23,221 bases of DNA, from NCBI GenBank assembly GCA_964360835.1, contig CAYHYG010000014.1, forward strand, positions 1-23,221, given 5' to 3'. Positions 15,076-21,954 of this stretch are shown here, one piece after another (position 1 is the first letter of the stretch; every line of letters starts with the position of its first letter). The DNA is from CAYHYG01 sp964360835 (GTDB lineage Bacteria > Patescibacteriota > Patescibacteriia > UBA1558 > 2-01-FULL-52-15). The notes beneath the pieces are model-generated. The model worked only from the letters and a program-made list of their open reading frames with translations. It had not been told where the DNA came from and ran no database searches. Made by a program: the position numbers and the translations under genes.

Positions 15076-15711
15076 ATGAACAACATGTCAAATCATAACC
15101 TTTCCCCCAAAGCCCTAAAAGCCTTTCAATTCATTAGAAATCAAATTATCCACAGGGGGGAGGCACCTTCAATACGAGATGTTATGAAGGAACTAGGGTA
15201 CGACTCTCCAAATTCAGCGGCCTACGTAATAAATCAGCTCGTTGATCAGGGTTATCTACGAAAGAAGGCAAATGGAGATCTTCAACTCATTAAGGATATT
15301 AAGGCTACTAGTGAGTATGCCCAGACCACTAAAGTACCTATAGTGGGAAGCGCTCCATGTGGCACACCTTTCTTAGCGGAAGAAAATATTGAAGGGTACA
15401 TTTCGGTATCAACAGCTATTGCTAAATCCCCCTATCGCCACTTCCTACTTCATGCTATAGGAGATTCAATGAATAAAAGGAATATACATGATGGTGATTT
15501 GGTCTTAGTAAGACAGCAGTCAACAGCACAAAATGGCGAGGTGATTGTGGCTCTTATTGATGATGAAGCTACCATTAAAGAACTGCATAAATCAAACGAT
15601 GTTATTGCGCTTCTTCCTCAGTCAACTAATCTGAAACATAAACCTATAATTCTAAATCGTGATTTTCAAATACAAGGCAAAATCATTAGCGTAATTCCTC
15701 AGAGTAATTAG
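15076..15711 (+). CDS. LexA-type self-cleaving repressor (S24 family)
   Basis: A 211-residue protein with an N-terminal LexA winged helix-turn-helix (about 9-65, APSIRDVMKELGYDSPNSAA being the recognition part) and a C-terminal S24 peptidase domain. The cleavage site is SAPCGTP, Cys95-Gly96, a Cys-Gly bond as in UmuD rather than the Ala-Gly of LexA. Catalytic S131 (GDSM) and K168 (ATIKEL) are both present, so damage-induced self-cleavage is expected. It could be the host LexA, but its place at the head of phage-type genes and divergent from a defence operon suggests a prophage-style switch. It may repress both directions. Confidence 0.88.
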   Translation: MNNMSNHNLSPKALKAFQFIRNQIIHRGEAPSIRDVMKELGYDSPNSAAYVINQLVDQGYLRKKANGDLQLIKDIKATSEYAQTTKVPIVGSAPCGTPFLAEENIEGYISVSTAIAKSPYRHFLLHAIGDSMNKRNIHDGDLVLVRQQSTAQNGEVIVALIDDEATIKELHKSNDVIALLPQSTNLKHKPIILNRDFQIQGKIISVIPQSN

Positions 15712-15740
15712 AATGAACAAAAATGATATAAAGAACTCTT

Positions 15741-16049
15741 ATGACGAGCTATAATGACCAATCAGTCATAGATAGTAGATTCGAGCGGACTTTAATCCGC
15801 TGTCCCAAATGTAGTAACCCCATTGGAGAACGAGAAGGTAATAGATGGTGGTTTCTCAAATATGGAAATGGCGATACAGGCAAAATTCCGTTCGTGATTG
15901 ATCAAAGTGCTCCCAGCGGGAATTATAAAGTTAGTTGCTGGGATGCTAGCTGTGACGGTAGTCATATTTTTGCCTGGGTCAATGAAGAAATCATTGCGGA
16001 TGATAAAGTCGTGACAAAACTTGAAACAGTTGATTTGACAAAAGCCTGA
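15741..16049 (+). CDS. Small zinc-ribbon protein, unknown function
   Basis: A 102-residue protein with CPKC (C21, C24) and a later C66/C71 pair (SCWDASCDGSH), which could bind one zinc ion as a ribbon. The middle has WWFLKYGNGDTGKIPF. I do not recognise the family; small zinc ribbons are frequent in early phage regions. It starts 29 nt after the repressor gene and probably shares its transcript. Its last codons contain the -35 box of the next promoter. Confidence 0.6.
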   Translation: MTSYNDQSVIDSRFERTLIRCPKCSNPIGEREGNRWWFLKYGNGDTGKIPFVIDQSAPSGNYKVSCWDASCDGSHIFAWVNEEIIADDKVVTKLETVDLTKA

Positions 16050-16062
16050 CAGCGTCTATAAT
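16035..16062 (+). promoter_or_regulatory. Consensus sigma-70-type promoter overlapping the zinc-ribbon gene end
   Basis: Perfect TTGACA (16035-16040), a 16-nt spacer and perfect TATAAT (16057-16062). It predicts a transcript starting near 16069. Confidence 0.85.
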
Positions 16063-16068
16063 AGAATC

Positions 16069-16144
16069 ATAACTTAATCGAGCAAGTCTGGAACGCCCAG
16101 ACACTTACCTATAAAACAATGGGTAAATGTCTGGGCGTTTTTTA
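16069..16144 (+). ncRNA. Putative small RNA or attenuated leader, about 75 nt
   Basis: The stretch between a perfect promoter (16035-16062) and a strong terminator hairpin holds no open reading frame of note. The hairpin pairs AACGCCCAGACA (16092-16103) with TGTCTGGGCGTT (16128-16139), extended by CTTACC/GGGTAAA pairing, and ends in TTTTTT. Most transcripts should stop here, 18 nt before the methyltransferase gene. It is either a stand-alone small RNA or a leader where read-through controls the methyltransferase and terminase genes. The start point is inferred from the -10 box. Confidence 0.55.
16092..16144 (+). terminator. Strong intrinsic terminator before the methyltransferase gene
   Basis: A 12-bp perfect stem (aacgcccagaca / tgtctgggcgtt), further inner pairing and an AT-rich loop, then a T run at 16138-16143. 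Confidence 0.9.
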
Positions 16145-16161
16145 TTAACTAAAATAACTAT

Positions 16162-17484
16162 ATGCAGAGAGAAAATCTCAATATAAAGTACATCGCAACC
16201 AACCAATTGCGACCGGCAGACTACAATCCAAGGAAATGGGATGAAACTGCCAAGAAACAACTTAAGAGCAGTATTGAACGATTTGGATTAGTTGATCCAT
16301 TCATCGTAAACTTTGCGCCCAAACGTAAGAACATAATAATCGGTGGCCATTTCCGTTGGGCTATGGCTAAAGAGCTTGGCTTCAAAGAAGTGCCAGTAGT
16401 TTACGTAAACATTCCTGACCCTGCTAAAGAAAAGGAATTGAATTTGAGACTCAATAAAAATGTCGGAATTTTTGACCTAGAGCTATTAGCAGAATTTGAT
16501 GAAAGCTTTCTAGAAATGGTTGGTTTTGATAGCGAGGAGTTAGACGACATCTTCGATATCGACATAGAGCCTGAGAAATTCGACCTAGCAAAGGAGCTTC
16601 AGAAGTTGGATATAACAAAGATCGAGATCAAAAAAGGAGATGTTTACGATCTTGATGGTAGCCGCCTCTGCTGTGGAGATTCTACAATCGAGGAAGATAT
16701 GCAGAGACTTATGGGAAATGAGAGGGCAGATATGTGTCTCACCGATCCCCCCTACATTCTCGACTACCTTAATGGTAAGAAAAAAAGCGGTAAGCCTACT
16801 GAAGGTTTTGGCTATAAGCGTGATAGGAAATATCTTGAGACCGACGTCCTGCCTCCTAACTTTACGGAGCTATGGATGAAAAATATCAGTAGCATAGCAA
16901 AATCGGATTTCTCTATTATCGTTTACGAGAACTGGAAGAACCTGAGAATTATCTGGGCTGAAATGGAGAAGTACTGGAAAGTTAGGAATATGATAGTTTG
17001 GCACTTGCCTAATCGCAATCAGGGATTCGCTGCTACGAGAAAGTTATTTAGCAAGCACGATATAGCCATGGTCGGTGCCGGCGGTAAAGCTTCTTTAGAT
17101 AATTCCCCAGAGGAAGAATTATTACAAACTGAATACGAGACAGCACTGTACGCTATAGCGGGTAAACCTCAATGGGAAGGCTATAAGAAAGGAAAGAAAT
17201 ACTTACCTACAGACTTTATTGAGTTTAATGCTTCTGACGAGAAGCATTCCGGACAAGGAATAATCTTCGGCACGAAACCGGTCGAGATCCTTATTCCTTA
17301 CATCAAAGTCCTAACTAAACGAAATGATCTTATTGTTGAACCCTTCGGAGGATCCGGTTCAACTTTAATAGCGGCGACCAAAATGAAACGGAGATGTTAC
17401 CTGATGGAGAAGTCGCCCGTATATGCGGAAGTTATTAGAAAGCGCTGGGAAAAGCTAACCGGCAAGAAAGCCAAAAAACTATGA
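16162..17484 (+). CDS. ParB-like domain fused to a beta-class DNA methyltransferase
   Basis: A 440-residue protein. Residues 8-90 are a ParB/Sulfiredoxin-type nuclease-like domain with the GGHFRWAMAKELG box (61-73). From about 155 a DNA amino-methyltransferase follows, with catalytic motif IV TDPPY (194-198) before the SAM motif FGGSGST (395-401), the beta-class order. It methylates adenine N6 or cytosine N4 in DNA. Such fusions are common in phages next to the terminase, where they may protect or mark phage DNA. The next gene overlaps it by 4 nt (ATGA), so they are cotranslated. No restriction enzyme gene is adjacent. Confidence 0.92.
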   Translation: MQRENLNIKYIATNQLRPADYNPRKWDETAKKQLKSSIERFGLVDPFIVNFAPKRKNIIIGGHFRWAMAKELGFKEVPVVYVNIPDPAKEKELNLRLNKNVGIFDLELLAEFDESFLEMVGFDSEELDDIFDIDIEPEKFDLAKELQKLDITKIEIKKGDVYDLDGSRLCCGDSTIEEDMQRLMGNERADMCLTDPPYILDYLNGKKKSGKPTEGFGYKRDRKYLETDVLPPNFTELWMKNISSIAKSDFSIIVYENWKNLRIIWAEMEKYWKVRNMIVWHLPNRNQGFAATRKLFSKHDIAMVGAGGKASLDNSPEEELLQTEYETALYAIAGKPQWEGYKKGKKYLPTDFIEFNASDEKHSGQGIIFGTKPVEILIPYIKVLTKRNDLIVEPFGGSGSTLIAATKMKRRCYLMEKSPVYAEVIRKRWEKLTGKKAKKL

Positions 17485-17918
17485 ATGAGAAAAGTAAAGA
17501 AACTATAGAAGCCAGGCAAGATAGTCAAAAGACGCTTCTCCTTGAACAACTAAAGAAAACCCCTGTGATACAAATCGCCGCGGAGAAAACTGGAATTGCC
17601 AGAGCGACTTATTACCGCTGGCGAAAGAGCGATGAGGAATTTGCAAAAGCTTGTGATGAAGCACTGCTTGAAGGATCCAGTCTGATAAACGATATGGCCG
17701 AATCACAACTTCTCTCAGCCATTAGAGATAAAAATATGACCGCTATTATCTTTTGGTTGAAACATCATCATAATCAATACGCTACACGCGTAGAAGTAAC
17801 AGCAACAGTAAATAAAGAAATACATTTAAATCCGGAACAGCAACAGATTTTCGATCAAGCAATAAAGCTTCTTGCACAGACAGTCTCTAAACCAGATGGA
17901 GATCAAACCCATGGGTAA
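17481..17918 (+). CDS. Terminase small subunit-like DNA-binding protein
   Basis: A 145-residue protein with an N-terminal helix-turn-helix (about 30-55: VIQIAAEKTGIARATYYRWR) and helical segments, including MTAIIFWLKHHHNQYATRVE, a pattern shared with phage small terminases and phBC6A51-type HTH proteins. It would bind the packaging site and deliver DNA to the large subunit. It overlaps the methyltransferase gene by 4 nt and the large terminase gene by 8 nt. No ATPase is expected or seen. The position directly before the large subunit supports the call. Confidence 0.82.
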   Translation: MNEKSKETIEARQDSQKTLLLEQLKKTPVIQIAAEKTGIARATYYRWRKSDEEFAKACDEALLEGSSLINDMAESQLLSAIRDKNMTAIIFWLKHHHNQYATRVEVTATVNKEIHLNPEQQQIFDQAIKLLAQTVSKPDGDQTHG

Positions 17919-19374
17919 CTCAATCTTTACCACCGATATCGCGGCTAGGGTAGCTACGGATAAAAATATTCGTATTGCCTTAGCCCAACAAAGTCATTAC
18001 TACTTTCTTCATATCTATTTTACTAACTACCTAACCTATGAGACGGCTCCATTTCAACGAGAGATTATAAGTCTGACAGAAAATGAAGATATGCCGTTGT
18101 CGGTAGTAGTAGCTTTTAGGAACTCCGGTAAGTCAACTATCATTACCACTTCATATCCCATTTGGTCTATCTTAGGAAAACAGAAAAAGAAGTTTATTGT
18201 AATCTTAAGTCAAACCCAGCGACAAGCCAGGCAACATCTTCTCAATCTAAGAAAAGAATTAGAAAATAATGAACTATTACGACATGACTTGGGACCATTC
18301 GAACCACAGGATGATGAGTGGGGTTCCTATGGACTGATTATCAAGGATCATGATGCTAAGATTATTGCCGCTTCCACCGAACAAAGTATTAGAGGTTTAC
18401 GACATAAGCAATACCGACCAGATCTTATTATCTGTGACGATGTAGAGGATTTAAACTCTGTTAAAACGAAAGAGTCTCGCGATAAGACTCATCAATGGTT
18501 AGTTGGTGACATCATACCTGCAGGAGATACTCACACCAAAATTATGGTAGCGGGTAATATGCTTCATGAAGACTCAGTTTTGATGAGACTCATTGAAGGT
18601 ATCAAAGAGAACAAACTTATTGGTACCTTTAAACAATTTCCCCTCCTGGATGAGCAAGGACAATGTTTATGGAAAGCTAAGTTTCCCACCCAGAATCATA
18701 TTACAGGCTTAGAAAAGCGTGTGGGTAATGAAGCTGCTTGGCATCGTGAATACCTCTTAAAGATTATTTCGGATAGCGAACGAGTGGTTCATCCTAAATG
18801 GATTCAATCCTATGATGTTCTTCCTAAAAACCTTGATAATTATCATTACGCGTCTATTGGTATCGATCTAGCTATTTCAAAAGAAGCTACTGCAGACTAT
18901 ACCGCAATGGTTACTGGCTATGTCTATGAAGCTAACGGCGAACTATTAGTCTATATTGCTCCAAATCCTATCAACAAGCGACTCAGTTTTCCAGAAGCTA
19001 TAGAGTTAGCAAAACTGACAGCTAAGAGTGTTAAGCTTGATACTCAAGCTGAGTTGTGTGTTGAAGAAGTAGCTTATCAAAAGGCCTTTACTCAACAATT
19101 AGAAGAGCACGGATATGACGTTCGAGGGATTAGAGTAGGAAGGTTAGATAAGAGAGAACGACTAGCCTTAACAACTAATTTGATTAAGAATGGACAAATA
19201 CTATTCCCACTAACCGGGTGTGAAGAATTAATACAACAGCTTGTAGGCTTTGGAGTAGAAAAGCATGACGATTTAGCTGACGCTTTTTCCACGCTTATTC
19301 TCGCTATTCTAGCAAGAGGCATACCGCAGCCAGTGATTACTCTTGTATGCTCGGATGATGAGAATGATGATTAA
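17911..19374 (+). CDS. Phage terminase large subunit
   Basis: A 487-residue protein from the ATG at 17911, chosen because GGAG precedes it by 9 nt; an in-frame TTG at 17872 is unlikely. The ATPase domain has a Walker A-like FRNSGKST (69-76) and Walker B LIICDDVED (172-180). The RNase H-like nuclease domain shows D319 in GIDLAIS, E385/E386 in VEEVAYQ and D453/D454 in KHDDLADAF. All motor and nuclease residues are intact. It would pump and cut phage DNA during capsid filling. No portal, protease or capsid gene follows, which is unusual because the portal normally comes next. Confidence 0.95.
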   Translation: MGNSIFTTDIAARVATDKNIRIALAQQSHYYFLHIYFTNYLTYETAPFQREIISLTENEDMPLSVVVAFRNSGKSTIITTSYPIWSILGKQKKKFIVILSQTQRQARQHLLNLRKELENNELLRHDLGPFEPQDDEWGSYGLIIKDHDAKIIAASTEQSIRGLRHKQYRPDLIICDDVEDLNSVKTKESRDKTHQWLVGDIIPAGDTHTKIMVAGNMLHEDSVLMRLIEGIKENKLIGTFKQFPLLDEQGQCLWKAKFPTQNHITGLEKRVGNEAAWHREYLLKIISDSERVVHPKWIQSYDVLPKNLDNYHYASIGIDLAISKEATADYTAMVTGYVYEANGELLVYIAPNPINKRLSFPEAIELAKLTAKSVKLDTQAELCVEEVAYQKAFTQQLEEHGYDVRGIRVGRLDKRERLALTTNLIKNGQILFPLTGCEELIQQLVGFGVEKHDDLADAFSTLILAILARGIPQPVITLVCSDDENDD

Positions 19375-19387
19375 TCTCCGAGCTAGT

Positions 19388-20029
19388 TTATAATCCTTTA
19401 TACGCCTCAACTTGATTCTCGTACTCGTATTTTACCATTCGGTAATCAGTACCCCACTTGGCTTTTGCCTTAACCATGATTTCAGGATACTCAGTTTGCG
19501 CTATGATCCATTCGTAGGCTTCTACTTGATTCTCGTACTCGTATTTAACCATCCGATAGTCATTGCTCCATTTCTGTTGAGCAGCTGACATTATCTCTGG
19601 ATACTTTGTTTGTGCTACAACCCAGTCATATGCTTCAACCTGATTATTATATTCATACTGAACCATGCGATAATCTTCGCCCCATTTTGTTGAAGCATTG
19701 GCTTTTAGTATTGCCAACATACCCGCTCTGTCTGTAGGTCGGGTAGTTACTGGCGTTGATATTGGTTTGGGAGCGGTTGCTGTTGGAGTAGGCTCTGACG
19801 TTACTTCTTTATTGGTAGGTACAGGCGCTATTGGTGCTGGTGTAGGAACGGTATTTGTATTACCTGATTCAACCTGATTATTTTCTATAATGGGCTGCTG
19901 TGCAACTTCATTATTAGATGCGCTCTTGTCATTACTAAGAGAACCTATAAAGCCAAGGATCGCAATAATATAGAGTGTGATAGCCCACCAACGCAGATAC
20001 CACTTCTTCTTAGATGTTACTTCCGCCAT
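19388..20029 (-). CDS. Membrane-anchored protein with three 38-residue repeats
   Basis: A 213-residue protein. One N-terminal membrane helix (about 13-31, after KKKWYLRWW) anchors it, followed by a Pro/Thr-rich linker (50-100) and three tandem repeats starting at K115, K153 and K191. Each begins KW..DYRMV.YEY.NQVEAY and runs to YPEIM; the third is cut after EAYKGL. The repeats are close at DNA level too, pointing to recent duplication. No family is recognised. The topology suggests a domain exposed outside the cell on a flexible stalk. It is convergent with the terminase gene. Confidence 0.7.
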   Translation of the reverse strand: MAEVTSKKKWYLRWWAITLYIIAILGFIGSLSNDKSASNNEVAQQPIIENNQVESGNTNTVPTPAPIAPVPTNKEVTSEPTPTATAPKPISTPVTTRPTDRAGMLAILKANASTKWGEDYRMVQYEYNNQVEAYDWVVAQTKYPEIMSAAQQKWSNDYRMVKYEYENQVEAYEWIIAQTEYPEIMVKAKAKWGTDYRMVKYEYENQVEAYKGL

Positions 20030-20054
20030 ACTTATATATGGTTAGTTAATAAGT

Positions 20055-20205
20055 GCTGGTGAGTACGCAAAAAGCCCACCACCAGCGATCCCTTGCGGAA
20101 CCTACCATCCTTTCGGACGATAACCTATAACAGTGCTCTGATGATGAGCCCTTTAACTGTTATAGGTTTTTGCGCCATGCCCGTTGTTAAACGAGTTTAG
20201 GCGAC
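20055..20205 (-). ncRNA. Structured RNA element, copy A
   Basis: The minus-strand reading gives a multi-hairpin fold. It starts with GCCTAAAC (plus 20195-20202) closing on GCATGGC with an inner stem. Then comes a perfect 12-bp hairpin (20122-20133 with 20157-20168) that holds a second small hairpin. Next are CGTCC-GAAA-GGATG (20106-20119) and TTCC-GCAA-GGGA, both GNRA tetraloops, and a closing GCTGGTG/CACCAGC stem (20055-20061, 20080-20086). A second copy at 20308-20465 keeps the folds with different bases. GNRA loops appear only on the minus strand, which sets the strand. I do not recognise a family. Confidence 0.6.
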
Positions 20206-20545
20206 TATAAATTGTGACCTAAGTTTAGCAGATTTCACGTATTAGTGAAGCTAAAGTTACCTACAGTTTACCTACTGTAAGACAGGAACAATATACTGGC
20301 TGTTAAAGCCGGGGTAGGAGCAAAAAGCTCCCCGCCAGGCGGCAAGCTTTTCAGCCTACCTGCCGACCTTTCAGCCGACAACCGTCCAAGGTACTCCTGA
20401 CGAGGAGTTCATTACCTTGGACGGGTAGTTTTGTGCCATGCCTCGCTAAAAGCGGGGTTTAGGCGTATATTGTTACCAGTATTTTACTCTATACGCCATT
20501 TATATGCTAGGCTGTCTATAGAGAGTATTGGTAAAATAGCCTAAC
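20206..20545. other. Gene-free spacer around the structured RNA copies
   Basis: Beyond the two RNA copies this region has no gene. It holds small hairpins (TACAGT-TTACCT-ACTGTA at about 20260-20277, and TTCAC-GTATTA-GTGAA at about 20233-20248). Related inverted segments TACCAGTATTTTACTCTATA (20474-20493) and, on the other strand, TACCAATACTCTCTATAG (about 20515-20532) are also present. They may be promoter or processing parts of the RNA units. Confidence 0.4.
20308..20465 (-). ncRNA. Structured RNA element, copy B
   Basis: The same order of elements as copy A, 262 bp away. GCCTAAAC (plus 20457-20464) closes on GCATGGC with an inner CGCT/AGCG stem. A perfect 12-bp hairpin (20382-20393 with 20413-20424) shares the shape but not the bases of copy A. 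CGGCT-GAAA-GGTCG (20364-20377) and GGCT-GAAA-AGCT are GNRA tetraloops, and GGGGAGC-TTTTT-GCTCC is a final stem. Single-stranded segments (CAAAA, GAAAGG, the AGGT after the first loop) are conserved while stems covary, the mark of a selected RNA fold. Confidence 0.6.
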
Positions 20546-20574
20546 TTGACATTAGAGTTATTTGGTGGTATAAT
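20546..20574 (+). promoter_or_regulatory. Perfect consensus promoter of the first paralog gene
   Basis: TTGACA (20546-20551), exactly 17 nt, then TATAAT (20569-20574). It predicts a start near 20581 and a leader of about 210 nt before the ATG at 20790. Confidence 0.9.
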
Positions 20575-20580
20575 ACTATA

Positions 20581-20789
20581 TTAAGCTAATATTAGCTAAA
20601 GTTCCTTCAAAATAGTCTTTTTATGAGACTTTAAGGTTCTAGGAAAGAATGAGATGAGATTCCTGTAGATTGTAAATAGTCTATATAAATCTCGTCTCAT
20701 TCCTGAGACATTTATCCCGCCAACCGGCGGGGCGTGTGACCCGAGCGTTTCGGGTAGATGACCAATTAGGGAAAGGTAGGATGATGACG
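20581..20789 (+). promoter_or_regulatory. Long structured 5' leader of the first paralog gene
   Basis: Successive hairpins: AGTCTTTTTATGAGACT; a 15-bp stem GAATGAGATGAGATT / AATCTCGTCTCATTC (20647-20661, 20688-20702, one wobble); CCCGCC-AACC-GGCGGG (about 20716-20731); and CCCGA-GCGTT-TCGGG (20740-20754). The last is repeated exactly before the second paralog (21902-21916). The AAGGTAGG site (20773-20780) and a fixed ATGATGACG spacer precede the ATG. A regulatory or mRNA-stabilising leader is likely; no known riboswitch is recognised. Confidence 0.6.
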
Positions 20790-21692
20790 ATGTCAACGGC
20801 ATTGATCACGTCTCGTGATCCCAAGGGTCTCCAGGCAGTGCGGATGTTTGAAGCCGCCTATGACAAGAGCGGCCTCGACGACGCACGTGCCCAGCGTCTG
20901 AACGAAAACGGCGACGAACTGAAGAAGGGTCTCAAGGAGCTCATCGAGCGCCTCTCGGCCACCAACCAGTTCGCCCGCGAAGAAGTTCGTTCCAGCTACA
21001 CCTACCCCTCGGAGTACAAGGGTCTGAAGCCGATCGGCGTCCAGGTTGATATCCTCGCGGGTATCTTCGGGCTTTCGCTCGGTTATACCTCGGACTACAT
21101 CGAGAAGGTGTTGCCGACACTCGAACTTCCGAACGGTGCTGACGGCTGGTTCGCCATCCCATCCATCGATGCGGTGGCCAAACGGTTCTTCACCGATGTC
21201 ACCGATCCGGACGAGCGTTACAGCCGTGCGGTCAATCTCGTGATCGAGAAGATCGCTGCCTCGCGTAAGCTCTACAACTGGCGTGAAGGCAAGTTGGATG
21301 CCAAGCGTCTTCGCCAGCATGTTCGGACCGTCCAGATGCTCGAGGCCATCGCCGAGAAGCAGCAGGGCGATATCCTGATCATTCCGGCGCAGTTCGGCAT
21401 TCGGCACCGTGGTCGTTCCGTTCGTCGGGCTCGTGAGGTCTTCGTGGCCAATGAGTTCGGTCTCGGAGCCTTCGCCGTCGGATGCATGATCCTGACGCAT
21501 CCCGAGCGCTTGGTTCGCTGGGAGCAGCTCCACATGGACTGCGCCGGTGACGAATTCGCTCCGGGGGCCGATGGTGTGTTCGGCCGCGCCCCGATCTTCG
21601 ACTTCAGCGGCGACGGGGTCGAGTTCAGCACCCGCCACGTGAGCCTTGCCTACGGCTGCTATGGCTCGGTGTCCGGCTTCCTTCCGCAGTAA
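20790..21692 (+). CDS. GC-rich gene of unknown function, paralog 1
   Basis: A 300-residue soluble protein from the ATG at 20790, the third in-frame ATG, chosen because the second paralog has the same ATGATGACG spacer after its Shine-Dalgarno site. I recognise no family. It shares with paralog 2 a DGWFAIP/EGWFVIP block (about 118-124), an IPAQFG.R.RG.SVRRAR block (about 195-212), EFGLGAFA, a CAGDEFAPGA..VFG motif (about 246-262), D.DGVEF and an identical end YGSVSGFLPQ. The C-terminal half is the conserved core; the N-terminal half is helical and diverged. A perfect promoter, a structured leader and a strong terminator suggest high expression. There are no membrane helices or signal peptide. 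Confidence 0.8.
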   Translation: MSTALITSRDPKGLQAVRMFEAAYDKSGLDDARAQRLNENGDELKKGLKELIERLSATNQFAREEVRSSYTYPSEYKGLKPIGVQVDILAGIFGLSLGYTSDYIEKVLPTLELPNGADGWFAIPSIDAVAKRFFTDVTDPDERYSRAVNLVIEKIAASRKLYNWREGKLDAKRLRQHVRTVQMLEAIAEKQQGDILIIPAQFGIRHRGRSVRRAREVFVANEFGLGAFAVGCMILTHPERLVRWEQLHMDCAGDEFAPGADGVFGRAPIFDFSGDGVEFSTRHVSLAYGCYGSVSGFLPQ

Positions 21693-21766
21693 CCCAGAAC
21701 CTTGAACCTCGAGGGGTTGAACCTTCTTAAGGGTTTGATTCCTTGATCCGCCGCAGGCGGGCAAAA

Positions 21767-21821
21767 TTGGGGGTTGTCCACAGTCAGCATATCGACTGTT
21801 GGATAACCCCCAACATTTTTT
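21767..21821 (+). terminator. Intrinsic terminator after paralog 1
   Basis: Stem TTGGGGGTT....CAGTC / GACTG....AACCCCCAA with small internal mismatches (21767-21813), then ATTTTTT. It shares GGGGGTT.TCCACAG with the terminator of paralog 2. Confidence 0.9.
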
Positions 21822-21954
21822 CTAAATTGTAGTGTTCCTTAAATGAATTTCCAGGATGAAAATCCTGTCTATATAAAATTCCTGTGTCACAACAGGCGCT
21901 ACCCGAGCGTTTCGGGAGTTACAAACGGTTACTATGCAAAGGAGGATGATGACG
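21822..21954 (+). promoter_or_regulatory. Leader of paralog 2 with conserved CCCGA-GCGTT-TCGGG hairpin
   Basis: Hairpins CAGGAT-GAAA-ATCCTG (21852-21867), CCTGT-GTCACA-ACAGG (21881-21896) and CCCGAGCGTTTCGGG (21902-21916), then AAAGGAGG (21938-21945) and a 9-nt spacer to the ATG. No promoter as good as that of paralog 1 is visible, so read-through past the first terminator or a weak promoter may serve this gene. Confidence 0.55.

Noticed and set aside
20431..20545. GTTTAGGC and GCCTAAC motifs resembling integron attC core sites beside single-gene cassettes
   Set aside because: The core GTTRRRY is not matched exactly (an extra T), no integrase gene is present, and the same bases are explained by the conserved RNA stem.
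20793..21764. Long open frame on the minus strand opposite paralog 1, and a similar one opposite paralog 2 (21919-22944)
   Set aside because: They arise from the GC-rich codon pattern of the sense genes, lack ribosome sites and recognisable motifs, and run through the leader or terminator hairpins.
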